DNA from: Acytostelium subglobosum LB1
Taxonomy: Eukaryota > Evosea > Eumycetozoa > Acytosteliales > Acytosteliaceae
DNA length: 64,000 nucleotides
Assembly: GCF_000787575.1 (NCBI RefSeq)
Contig: NW_012236520.1
Location: forward strand, 372,001 to 436,000
Direction: 5' to 3'
Program-made: the position numbers and the translations under genes
In this document: positions 34,850 to 45,457 of the stretch, piece after piece
How positions within the stretch are numbered: position 1 is the first letter of the stretch
Layout of the letters: the number at the start of each line of letters is the position of its first letter
Notes under the pieces: model-generated
What the model was told of the DNA's origin: nothing
What the model saw: the letters and a program-made list of their open reading frames with translations, nothing else
Databases searched by the model: none

Positions 34850-36751
34850 TCAAGGCTTCAGTCGATGATCATCACGTGGGAACATTGATGATCTGCGTAC
34901 ATTGGTAAGATTCAAGTATGCCATTGTCAATCGTTCCAATCCAATTGAGAATCCACCATGTGCCACTGATCCATATTGGAATGAATCCAAGTAGTGCTGA
35001 CCAATCGTTGTTTCCAACCTTAGTCCACGCTTACGTGCACTCTCTTTCAGAGTGGCAAGGTCATGAATATGTTGTGAACCAGTGGCCACTACCAATCCTC
35101 TGATGATCAACTCAAAGTAGTTGGCTTGTTTTGAATTGGAATGATTGGCCATCACATAGAACGCGCATGTATCCAAGGGGAACTTGTCCAAGATGAAGTA
35201 GTCCACACCATAACGCTCCTTTACGAACTTGTACAACATCCTCTTCTGATGCACCATTAGATCATAATCATACACTGCCTCGCCATTCTCTACCAGTATG
35301 GTCTTGGCCTCGTCGAGCGTGAGTACGAGTGTTCGCTGGTTGGGTCCAAACTCCAATGGCTCAAACTCGAACTGCTCTTTGAATGACTCTGCCTCGCTGG
35401 CATATCGCTGGTTCAGTCCTTCCACGATCGAACGGATCAGTGTATCAGCCTCATTGAGTATGTCGTGGTAGTCGCGCTCAATGACCATCTCGACATCCAT
35501 GCTCGTGTATTCGGTGAGGTGCTGAAAGGTCTTGCCCTGATCAGCACGGAACACAGGCCCGACCTCGTAGACCCGGTGCATGTCGCCCAGCACCACCATC
35601 TGACGATAGGGAATTGTCGTGCGAATGAGCTGTGCAGGTAGTTCGTCCAAGTATTGCATGCGGAATGTTGGGCCGCGATGTTCGTCAGGTGGCGCATGGA
35701 CGACGCGCGGAGTATGTATCTCGATAAAGTCGCGATTGTTTAGACGATCACGGAATAGTAATCCAATCGACGACTGTACCTTGAATATGAGCTTGCTGGA
35801 AGGCCCGCGTAGATCGAGGACACGATTGTCGTACCTCATGCTGGGCATGAAGTCAATGCCATTCTTTGCCTTGACCTTGTTCAATGCCAATATGCTCTGC
35901 TCGTGTTGGCTCAGTGGCGTGTTCTTTGCCTTGTACTCTAGGCTATCGATCTTGCTGAACACATGTGATGGGATCTCCAAACTATCGTATGTCAATGGGA
36001 GATTGGGAGGAGTTGCCGACGACACGTACAGGGCATGGAGTACCAGCTCGAGATTTGTGATCGTGCATGTCTCTACCGGTTTCTCAGACCTGGTCACAGT
36101 CACCTCAACATGTACAATCGATTCCTTGTTGAGGTGTCCAATGAATCGAATGAAGTTCCTTGTTGACTCGATAGTCGAAGATGTGTCTGTTGGAGTGGTC
36201 TCAGTCTTTGTGCGTGATGATGCAATTGTTGATGCGACTCCTTGAATAGTCTTTGATGTTCCAAAGTCGCGTAACTTGATGAGTGCCAAGTTCTTACCAT
36301 GACGACCAATAGATTGTAATCTAGCAACAATGTAGAATCGTTGATCAATCAATGATTCATTAATATCTGCAATTGATATTGTTGTTATGTTACTATTTTT
36401 GCTATTGTTGTTGTTGTTGTTGTTGTTATTGTTGTTTGAGTCATTTGAAGGACATGGAGGCGCGAGCAAACCTTGAGATGATGGTGGAAGGTGACCAAAG
36501 TTTGAACCTTGTTGAATGACAGGACTGGGTGATGGTCCTTTAGGATGTTTGATAAGATGCTCCTCCTTTCTCAATCTCTTCATCTCCTTCTTTAGTGCAT
36601 TCTTGCTAATTGGCAATGTTTCTGTTTGTGCTGTTGTTGCTGTTACAGTTGATATTGGTTCATTCAAAGTAGTAACAACAGCCACCTGAGAAACTCTTTG
36701 ATGTTGAGTTGGCTCAACTTCGATACCTGTGTCACTATTAATATTCGACAT
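34850..36751 (-). CDS. aspS2: Divergent aspartyl-tRNA synthetase paralogue (AspS2-like)
   Basis: Single exon of 633 residues; the start is the ATG at 36751. A low-complexity N terminus includes a Lys/Arg/Glu-rich helix (KNALKKEMKRLRKEEHL) like the RNA-binding extension of eukaryotic AspRS. An OB-fold anticodon-binding domain follows (about 125-235), then the class II core. Motif 3 is well kept (GLERLTMAYLNL ... MFPRD), and motif 2 keeps VGPVFRAD. However, the flipping loop and amino-acid pocket differ from the canonical copy at 38916: the usual LAQSPQ(F/L)YKQM has become a sequence ending IPYRQM, HRHLTEF has become FQHLTEY, and GLDIEM has become SMDVEM. Two cytoplasmic AspRS genes are, as I recall, also annotated in D. 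discoideum. This copy may have reduced or altered function. Confidence 0.85.
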   Translation of the reverse strand: MSNINSDTGIEVEPTQHQRVSQVAVVTTLNEPISTVTATTAQTETLPISKNALKKEMKRLRKEEHLIKHPKGPSPSPVIQQGSNFGHLPPSSQGLLAPPCPSNDSNNNNNNNNNNNSKNSNITTISIADINESLIDQRFYIVARLQSIGRHGKNLALIKLRDFGTSKTIQGVASTIASSRTKTETTPTDTSSTIESTRNFIRFIGHLNKESIVHVEVTVTRSEKPVETCTITNLELVLHALYVSSATPPNLPLTYDSLEIPSHVFSKIDSLEYKAKNTPLSQHEQSILALNKVKAKNGIDFMPSMRYDNRVLDLRGPSSKLIFKVQSSIGLLFRDRLNNRDFIEIHTPRVVHAPPDEHRGPTFRMQYLDELPAQLIRTTIPYRQMVVLGDMHRVYEVGPVFRADQGKTFQHLTEYTSMDVEMVIERDYHDILNEADTLIRSIVEGLNQRYASEAESFKEQFEFEPLEFGPNQRTLVLTLDEAKTILVENGEAVYDYDLMVHQKRMLYKFVKERYGVDYFILDKFPLDTCAFYVMANHSNSKQANYFELIIRGLVVATGSQHIHDLATLKESARKRGLRLETTIGQHYLDSFQYGSVAHGGFSIGLERLTMAYLNLTNVRRSSMFPRDDHRLKP

Positions 36752-37769
36752 CACGTTATATTATTATATATTCATTGTATGTTTTAGTGATCCAGTTTAA
36801 ATGAATGATCAGTTGCCATTTGGATTTGGCCTTGACCAACTTTGACAACTTCTGGAAAAAACCTGGAAGTCCACCTTTTGAACATGATCACCAATCATTC
36901 TTGATCTGTACACGTACTTCAACTTTATAACTTGGATGATGTAATTGATATAGATCAGATAGATGGCTCTACATTATGTAGAGGTGATAACACCACCAAC
37001 ATTCAACACACACTATTCATTATCAAACTTAGAGGTCATGTGATTATAAGATAACAAACCACCTCCAATGTATCGAATCAATTGAGATAGACAGTACAAG
37101 TATACATACCTTGAGTAGAGTGCAGCGCAGTGCAAGTAATGATTGATTGATCACACATCCGCATATTGTCATCAGATTCAACATCCACAAGTTAACACAG
37201 TGTTGATCACTCACCCAAGCAATCAGTGTGTGAGTTATAAATAATGATTGAAAGGCACTCACCCTCACCATCACCTGCCACTCACCCAAGCAACACACTT
37301 ATAACAATCATACTTAATACTGTTGTCCATTAACATCAACACCAACAAACACCCACTGTTGTTAACCAAGTTAAAAATTACAACTTACATACTTAGTGTA
37401 TTACTTACTCTGAGTGATAGGGTGGGTTCAAGTGAAGTAACATCAGCTGATGCTTCAATATGTGAGAGTGTGGTCAAGTTGAGGCAAAAGGGCAACTAAC
37501 TTGTCATCAATCAATCCAATCCATCACACACTCAAATACATTAACATTATAAGTGTGATTGATTGATTGAATTGAATGGGCAACGAGTGGAATAGAGGGT
37601 GGTTGTTCATGTGATCAGCCTAGAGAGCCACAGTCATTTCCCCTTTCTTCCTTTCCATTCCCCTCATAACACCATCCATCAATCCAATCAATATTGTTCG
37701 ATTGATCAATTATATATTAATACCAAACCTATAATAATAATTATTATTATTATTAACTTAAATAGAAAG
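36752..37769. other. Divergent intergenic region
   Basis: Lies between the AspRS paralogue (minus) and the amidohydrolase-like gene (plus). It has TTGA/TCAA repeats and several short GT/AG-flanked AT-rich blocks. No coding sequence was recognised. Confidence 0.5.
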
Positions 37770-38642
37770 ATGTTATGCTTAGACAATAATGTTATGATAT
37801 GGAAGATTGGAAAGAGTGAGAGAGAATGGATAAAAGAGAAGTTGGATAGTTTATATGATGATTATACATTGGGCGAGTTACATCAACAATCATTAAGGAT
37901 GGGTCAGTGTACAATGGCATTGATCCAGGTGACTCCAACACAAGATGAGACAGACCGTCTAATGACAATGGCCGCCAAGAGCAATGGAAAAATATCCGGA
38001 TTAGTTGGATGGTGTGACATCACTGATGGCGGTGCCGAAGCCGTCGCCAACCTCCAAGAGCGTTACAAAAAGTCAATCATCAATGATGTGCCACTACTGG
38101 TGGGCCTCTGTCCAATGCTGGAAGGCATCCAACAAGACTGGCTCACATCACTCATTCTCAGACCTGTCATCAAGTACATGATTGAGAAGAAGATAGTCTT
38201 TGAAGCTAGAGTCCGCCATGACAATGTTCACCTGTTGGCCAAGTTTGCCAAACAATATCCAAAATTGACAGTGGTCCTCGATCACATTTCAAAGCCTCGT
38301 GACCATGCCCAGCTGGATGCCTGGCGCAAGGATCTCAAGATCCTGAGCAAGCAGTCCAAGAATGTATACTGCAAGATGTCTGGAATGTACTGTGAAGTCA
38401 CCAAGGACTTTGGACGCAACTTGGATATGGCCGAGGTGATGCCAAGAGTAGCCCCAATGCTCAATCACATGATCAAATGTTTTGGATCAAAGCGTCTGAT
38501 GTGGTCCTCTGACTGTCCAGCGGCAATCCGCACGCACCAAGAATGGAACAACTTTACATCACAATGTTTCGAAGGCCTGACCACCAACCAACTAATCGAC
38601 ATCTTCTTTGGCAATGCATCAAAGATATACACACCAAAGTGA
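37770..38642 (+). CDS. Amidohydrolase-2-like TIM-barrel protein lacking the HxH metal motif
   Basis: Single exon of 290 residues. An in-frame extension upstream to 37599 is repeat-like, so the ATG at 37770 is preferred. It resembles the COG3618/amidohydrolase-2 family (lactonases such as L-fuconolactonase and pyrone-dicarboxylate hydrolases). Recognisable blocks are LVGWCDI, GLCPMLEG (usual position of the GxR/G loop), VLDHISKP (the strand-end His), and WSSDCP (the C-terminal Asp). The family normally opens with (I/V)D(T/A)HxHxW; here the start reads CLDNNVMIW, so both metal-binding His residues are replaced by Asn and Met. The protein is otherwise full length. It may be a non-catalytic family member or use different chemistry. 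Confidence 0.75.
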   Translation: MLCLDNNVMIWKIGKSEREWIKEKLDSLYDDYTLGELHQQSLRMGQCTMALIQVTPTQDETDRLMTMAAKSNGKISGLVGWCDITDGGAEAVANLQERYKKSIINDVPLLVGLCPMLEGIQQDWLTSLILRPVIKYMIEKKIVFEARVRHDNVHLLAKFAKQYPKLTVVLDHISKPRDHAQLDAWRKDLKILSKQSKNVYCKMSGMYCEVTKDFGRNLDMAEVMPRVAPMLNHMIKCFGSKRLMWSSDCPAAIRTHQEWNNFTSQCFEGLTTNQLIDIFFGNASKIYTPK

Positions 38643-38915
38643 TCCACTACTGGATGGAACCATTCCAATCTATCAATCAATCAATCACACTTGTGTTGTA
38701 TGATTAAGGTCAACAGCACAACTTTTAAAAGGCCAACGACAACTTGTTGGCCTAGACGACCATTCATGTAAATAAAGAATTCGAAAGGGAAGACAGGTCA
38801 AGTTGAATTCATTCATTCCTAGAAGGTACTCCATCCAGGAAGCTATGGAACGCTGCTACAAAACACAAGTGGCGAGCAAGCGATTCGCGAGGGAAGGAAG
38901 GATGGAGGTTGGGGT

Positions 38916-40649
38916 TTATGGAGTGAGTCTCTTGGGGTCACGTGGGAACATGGAGGTCTTGCGGATGTTGCCAATGCCGAGGTACAGCATGACAACTCTC
39001 TCGAGACCGACACCACCACCAGCGTGAGGCGACGCGCCATACTTGAAAGCGTCGATGTAGTCCTGGATGGAGGCCACGTTGATTCCGTGGCTGATGGCAT
39101 TCTCCTCGAGCATCTTGGCGTCGTGGATACGCTGTGCGCCCGAGCAGATCTCCTCACCTCTCATGAAGAGATCGTAGGCGTTGGCCAGCAGAGGGTTGGC
39201 GGGGTCGCGCATCGTGTAGAATGGACGGGCGGTGGCGTAGAACTTGTCGATGATGTAAAAGTCGACGCCGTGCGACTCCTTGATGATCTTGCCCAGCTTC
39301 TTTTCCTGGGCGGTGCTGATGTCGTTGTCGACGACCTCCTCACCGATGGCCTTGAGCATCGCTGCAGCCTGGTCAAAGGTGAAGCGGGGCGATGGGCGCG
39401 TGTACTTGAATGGCTCGAATCCGTACTGAGCCTTAACCGACTCGATCTCCTTGGCGAAGCGCTTCTCGAGTCCCTCAAAGATCGAGGTCATCAGGTTGTC
39501 GAGCTCGTCCAACACCTCGTGGTAGTGCTCGCGGAACGCCATCTCAATATCGAGTCCAACAAACTCAGTCAAGTGACGATGAGTGAGCGAGTTCTCGGCA
39601 CGGAACACTGGTCCGATCTCAAAGACGCGCTCCATATCCGCACAGATGGCCATCTGCTTGTAGAACTGTGGCGATTGGGCAAGGTAGGCGTGAGTGTCAA
39701 AGTAGCCCAGCTTGAAGACTGATGCGCCCGACTCACTGGCCGACGAGATCATCTTTGGCGAGTGGATCTCGATGAAGTTTTTGTTGAGCAGGTACTCTCT
39801 GAAGAGCATGCCGACGGCCGACTGCAGCTTGAAGATGGCCTGGTTGGCAGGCACACGAAGGTCGAGCACACGGTTGTTCAGTCTGGTGTCCTGCAGGACC
39901 TCAGCAAACTTGTTGGCCTTGGACTTGTCCTCCTCGAGGCCCTTCTTGACCTCCTCAGACAGTGAGAGGTCCTGGAGCTTCTGCTCGATGGCAGCGACGT
40001 CCTGACGCTGACGCTCAAACACCTCGGTGGGACGGGCCAAGTCCTCAATCTGCAGTGGCAGGTGCAGGGCCTCAGACACGATGAACAGGCTGAGCACGGC
40101 AATCTCGACGTCCTTCTGAGTGCACGACTCGATTGGTGCGGTGGTCTTGACGACCTTGCCCTTGACCTCGACGATCGACTCCTTGGTGATGCCTGCGGCA
40201 AACTTGAGCATCGACTTGGTGATGAAGTCCGACATGAGCAGAACGGCCTGCACGGTGGACAGGGCGTCGCGCAGCGAGATGAACACCAGCTTGTTGCCCT
40301 GGGCTCTCGACACGTGCACACGGGCAAACAGCAGCACCTCTTGGCCCTCGAGCGAGGGGTTGAGGTCGGCTACACGAGTGAATGTGCGACCTGGGCGTTC
40401 CTGTGATTGATTCAAAGTGAGCTTTCCAAAGTTCTCACCACTTGTAACAATCTCCTCCTTTGGTTGTTGTGGCTTCTGTTGACCATCTCCTGGTTGCTTG
40501 AAAGCCTTCTTCTTCTCTTCCTTTTGTTGTTTCTTTAGTTCTCTGTTCAATGCCCTGTCATTGTTGTAATTTGATTGATTGATTGATGATGTAATTGGTG
40601 ACATGTTAGATTCATCATATTCATTGTTCGTTTGATTGAATGTTTCGAT

Positions 40650-40690
<41 letters not shown>

Positions 40691-40770
40691 GATCTGTACT
40701 TTTTGCTCTTCTCCTCACCAGCAGCGGCGGCAGCGGCAGCAGCAGCGTTTTGTTGTCCTGTTTCTGACAT
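38916..40770 (-). CDS. aspS1: Aspartyl-tRNA synthetase, cytoplasmic
   Basis: Two exons (40770-40700 and 40554-38916) give 569 residues. The short first exon encodes an Ala-rich start ending KSKK, and the second continues into ALNRELKKQQKEEKKKAF, the basic N-terminal helix of eukaryotic AspRS. The OB-fold anticodon domain spans about 75-190. The class II core has LAQSPQFYKQMAI, GPVFRAENSLTHRHLTEF (motif 2), GLDIEM, and GGVGLERVVMLYLGIGNIRKTSMFPRD (motif 3 and C terminus). It charges tRNA-Asp in the cytosol. The codon use is biased to C/G endings, fitting a housekeeping gene. The intron is mainly a (TTGA)n run. No organelle signal is seen. Confidence 0.95.
40650..40688. repeat. (ATTG)n run in the AspRS intron
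   Basis: About nine near-perfect tetranucleotide units inside the only intron of aspS1. Confidence 0.85.
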
Positions 40771-41518
40771 TGACTAATATATATAATGTTTATGTTATTG
40801 TGTTATTGATACAACAAAACAAACAAGTAGTACCTGTATTTATAATATAACTTTTGAGTTGATCAAGCAAGTAAACTGAGAATGCAACTTGAGCTGAGAG
40901 TGCACTTCAGCAACCCACACTCTCGAGTTGTTTGTGTGTTTGAATTGGGAACAAAGTGATAAAAAAGCTGAAATATTAACAAAATGACTCATTGTTATCC
41001 CTGGTCATCGTCCAATCAATTAATGTCAATGTATTACCATTGGTATAATCAACACACGAGTTATCAATGTACTTGTATCTTTCTTTGTTTTATCTAAAAT
41101 GACGTGTCTGTTGTTGAGCCTCACTTCGATGTACTCTCAATCCAACAACAAAAGGAGGGCTCTTGATCATGTCCAAAACAGATTCTTTTTCCCTTTTCGT
41201 TGCCACACTTTCTTCTCGAGATGAATCCAACTTGAATGACACGTGAAGACTCGTCATAAGGTTAGAGGACCAAGATAATAGATAGCATTAGCAACCAATC
41301 ATATCATACACAAGTGAGATAGTTAGCATTATTGTATTGTACATCGACATCGTGCAATTGATATATATATATACACAAATACACATCATTGTAAGTACTT
41401 ACCCTAATCAATCTAACAAGTGATGTATACATTGACGAATGGATGGTCTAACAATCAATCAATCAATCCAGCTCATACATTAATCTAGATAGATACATTG
41501 TACATTGATAGATATAAG
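40771..41518. other. Divergent intergenic region between aspS1 and isd11
   Basis: AT-rich, with no convincing gene. It holds promoters for both flanking housekeeping genes. Confidence 0.5.
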
Positions 41519-41767
41519 ATGACTACACAGAGACAGATGATATTGCAGCTTTATAGGAATATGTGTAGAGAGGCTAATAAGTTCTCAAGTTACAACTTTA
41601 GAGAGTACTCCAAGCGTAGGATAGCAGGAGGATTCAGAGAGAACAAGAACGCTACACCAGATCAGACCCAATCACTCATCACTCAATCAATGAATGATTT
41701 CGAGATGCTAAAGAGACAGACTACAATCAACTCATTATACGCTCATAGAAAGATCGTTATTGAGTAG
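41519..41767 (+). CDS. isd11: ISD11 (LYRM4) iron-sulfur cluster assembly factor
   Basis: Single exon of 82 residues. The protein starts MTTQRQMILQLYRNMCREAN, with the LYR motif at 10-12. Further hallmarks are KFSSYNFREY, RR(I)AGGFRENKN and VIxx/LYAHRK near the end, all matching human LYRM4 and yeast Isd11 in position and total length. ISD11 binds the mitochondrial cysteine desulfurase NFS1 (with acyl carrier protein) and stabilises it for Fe-S cluster synthesis. An in-frame upstream stretch to 41498 has no ATG. The assignment is firm. Confidence 0.93.
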   Translation: MTTQRQMILQLYRNMCREANKFSSYNFREYSKRRIAGGFRENKNATPDQTQSLITQSMNDFEMLKRQTTINSLYAHRKIVIE

Positions 41768-42445
41768 ATCATATCGACGCGATTCATGAATAAACAGATA
41801 GAGATAGAGCGCTCTTTATCTGGAGTAGCATAAAAAGGATCATTTGGTTGATGTTCACGTTGGTAGTGTCGTCACTACTGCGGTGGTGGCTTCCGCTCTT
41901 TATTGCTATCTTTGTGGCGTTGCAAGTCGCTACAAGTGCAATGCGACGCACATGTTCTTGGTCAAGAGGTTGGACAAAAAAGATAATATAATATAATAGA
42001 TGGGATGGATGGATGGTATGATGGATGGGATGGTTGGATGTNATGTTGTTACAAGTATGGATGATTGGATGATTGATTGATTGATTGCGCCACACCTTTT
42101 GACTTGGTCATCCAAGGACCACTAGTCGTCAATTCTGGGTGATGACGGACGCATGCGGACCACCCCGCACTGTCCTTGTATGAGGTTGGTTGTGGACAGT
42201 CGCATGCGACCAAGACTCCAATATTGCAGGACTGGGTGAGGGAGGGAGTCTAGGCCTGGACGTCTTTGCTCAAAAGACAAGCTTGCCACTCCATCTGGAA
42301 TGGTTCCATGTTAGGGTTGATTGAGTTGATTGATTGGTTGACTGTGATTGAAAGGATGGATGGATGGATGGATGGCTGCGCTTGGTTGTATGATTGATTG
42401 ATGTATGAGTGTATGAATGAATGAAGGATGTTGCCTGGACATATC
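41768..42445. other. Spacer with a possible small minus-strand gene
   Basis: The minus-strand stretch about 41784-41965 is open, relatively GC-rich and protein-like (for example HVRRIALVATCNATKIAIKS), and could join to an ATG near 42113 through an intron made of TTGA and GGATGGAT repeats. One N lies at 42042. GGATGG repeats recur at 42355-42380. A GCATGCG motif occurs twice near 42155 and 42202. Confidence 0.3.
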
Positions 42446-44169
42446 TTAGAATCCAGAGTTCATCAGTGAATTGGTGAGGAAGATCTTCTTGAGGATGTTC
42501 TCCATGTTGTCTCTGGTGTCAGCCTTGCGGATGAACTGATGTTTCAGCAGCTGATCGGCGGTGGCGCGCTCCTCCGGATCAGGTCTCAGACACTGCGCCA
42601 AAAAGTCCTTGAATGTGTCGGACCAGATGTGTGGCTCATCGAATCCCGCCGCGCCCTCTGTCGCCACTGTGAACATGGCCTTGACGGCTGACTCCATCAT
42701 TGGAGGTCGTTGATTGGCCATCTCCAGCAATGATATCGCAAAACTCCAAATGTCCACCGGTGTACTATGCGGCTTGCCCAATATCATCTCTGGCGCCATC
42801 CAAAATGGTGAGCCAACCATGTGGCAAGGGCTTCCGCTTGACACATCCTCGCATAATCCAAAGTCAACTATAATAGTTTGATTGTTTGATTGTGATTGAG
42901 TGAGTGATGGAATGATCCCAATGTGGGTCTGGGGACTCGCGGACCATTGACAAACTTACTCAATTTAACTTTGCCCTCGACGGACATCATGATGTTTGCA
43001 CTCTTGAGGTCGCGATGTACCATGCCATTGGTGTGTAGATAGTGTAGACCTTTGAGCAACTCTTTGGCAACGTAGGCCAGGTTGTTTTCGTTGAATTTCC
43101 ATGCCTTGGCAGCCTCCTCAAACGTGCCACCCTCCATAAACTCCATGATCAGCCACATGTTTTGATCCTTGTCCAGATGACACGTGATCAGCTTGACGAT
43201 ATTGGGATGATTGCACTTGGACAGAATGGATGCCTCGCGGAAGTTCTGTGTGATCTGTCGCTTGGTGACGTGCGGCATCTTCTTGATCGCCACCATCTTC
43301 TTCTCCTTGGTGGAACGTGCAAAGTACACCGTGCCAAAACCGCCCTTGCCGATCTGGTCCGGGTCCTTGTACAGCTTCTTGAGCTGGGCATGCTCGACGG
43401 GCGCCAGCAGCGTGTCGCCGTCGTTGAAGCGTTCCGACGAGAACTTCTTGCGCGGCTCCTTGGGCGGCTCGCCCTCGATCCTGATTATCTTGCCCGTCCT
43501 AAAGTGCAGCACGTACAGCAGCACCTGCAGATTGTTTCGCAGCTTTTCCTCGGGCAGGCCCGACATCTTGATCAGCTTGAGGCAGTCGTCGGGCAGGTCC
43601 TCCAGGCCCTTGATATATAAAATCTCGCGTTCTGGCGCGCGCTCCACGCCGCCCTCCTCCTTCTTCTCCGAGTTCTCCACCTTGTTTGGCTGCTGTTGTG
43701 AGTTGCCCGCTGCTGCCTGTGTCGAGCGCTTGTCATTGTTGTTGACGCCCGTCGTGTTGACCACAGTCGAGTCCTTGCGTCCTGATGATGACACCAAGTT
43801 TAGCAGGCCCTGTATCGCTGGTTTGAGTTTTGTCGAAGCAGTTCTCTTTGTTGGCGTGGTCTCTGGGCTCTTGCTACTTGTTGTCAATCCAGTGTTTGTG
43901 GTGGCATGTTGTGTGTGGCTGGCGGCAGTACTAACACTGCTGCTACTACTATGACTGTTGTTTGGATTGTTGTTGTTTGGATTGTTCAGCTGTTCTATCA
44001 AGTCTGGATCATCGCAAAAGGCCAGGAAACCCTGCGGACCAGGTTCCTCAATAGGGTTGATATCTGTTATTATCTGATCTGCATTGTCCTCATCAGATGG
44101 CTGAACACCCTGTGTCAAGAAGAAGTGACTCTTATAGGCATCCTTTGCCTTTTTCAATATATTCTTCAT
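42446..44169 (-). CDS. STE20/PAK-class serine/threonine kinase
   Basis: Two exons (44169-42960 and 42867-42446) give 543 residues. The N-terminal 230 or so residues include an acidic region, Asn/Ser/Thr-rich spacers and a segment around EPGPQGFLAFCDDPDL. The kinase domain (about 265-530) has IGKGGFGTVYF, VAIKK, HRDLKSAN, DFG (just after the intron) and GSPFWMAPE, the STE-group activation-segment signature. All catalytic residues are present. The intron falls between subdomains VIb and VII. No clear CRIB motif is seen, so control by Rac/Cdc42 is uncertain. It could belong to one of the dictyostelid-specific STE20-like groups. Confidence 0.88.
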
Positions 44170-45457
44170 CTTGTCTCTCTCTTATATATCTATGTTTGTT
44201 TCAAATAAATAATACAATGTTGTTGGTTCGATTGGCGACTGTGACGTTTGAGTATGCGTGAACGTTGATGTTAGTCCATGGTGGTCCAAGGGTCCTTTGA
44301 CAGGACCTTCCAGAGAGGTTGTCCGACTTACAATCTAATGTCTTGTTTGATCGTGTTATAGTTGGCACCTATCCATTTAGAATGTAATATTGATCGTCTT
44401 TTATGAGTGTGTGTGTGTGTGTGTGTGTGCGTATGTGTGAGTGTGGACGTCTGTTCGTTTGTGATTGATTGATTATGTGTGTGAATGAATGAAAGGGTGT
44501 GATTGATTGATTGATATATATATGTGTGTGTGAATGTTTGACGTAAATGTCTTTGATCGAATGGACAACTTGGACCAGTCTAACTAACTAAACCAAAGGT
44601 GAGCCAAACGGGAATTCTTTGCCTTCAACGACGCTCACAACAAACAAGATCCTGATCGACGCAGACACACACACATACAAACACTGCACGTAACCCAAAG
44701 CCAAAAGGTCGATATTATTATCTGTGTGATGTTTTAAAAACGCGTGTGATCATTTATTTTTAATTATAATTAATTTATTAAAGAGTGATCGGTTGGTTTT
44801 TTAGAGTCGATGAGATATGTGTTGTGAGCTGGCAAAAATCATCCCAGATGTTTTTTATAATCGTTCATGGGGATTCAATCCAAGTTATTGTGTAAGATGA
44901 ACAAAGTTATATTGATTGATTGGTTGATTGATTAATTCTTTAATAGATATTGATTGATTGATTGATTGATTTGTAACATATAATCAATTTGATACAAATA
45001 ATAATAATCATCAAGTTATAAATAGTAGTCGGACTCGGCAACAGTGTGCGACCCTGGCATTCAGTGAAAAACCATCGATGTTGACCTCATCACCCTTCGT
45101 TCATTCACACCCAAACTAACTACTTTTACATTGCTCACAACGTATGGGGGGTCGAATATGATATGAAAGGATAAGGTGGGGGTTGGTGATGTTGTCGATA
45201 GATGGATTGAATTGATGGATGAATGAATGGGAGGTTGGTTTAGTTGAGGTTGCACCAACTTACTTTACTTATTTATTTGCCTACCTTCATACCTTCCTAC
45301 TTCTTTCAAAGCATGAACGAAAGAGTTAGGTGATAGTCATAATCATACCAATCAACAACATCAACAACTAACTTGTAGTACTATACTTATAAATATATAT
45401 TTACTTCATTGTAATAATAATAATAATAGATTGATTAGAAAGAAGAACAATAACAAC
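44170..45457. other. Divergent intergenic region
   Basis: Between the kinase gene (minus) and the seven-pass protein gene (plus). It contains (GT)n at 44405-44429, TTGA repeats near 44465, 44505 and 44920-44970, and AT-rich DNA. I see no gene. Confidence 0.5.
44405..44429. repeat. (GT)n microsatellite
   Basis: About twelve GT dinucleotides. Confidence 0.85.
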
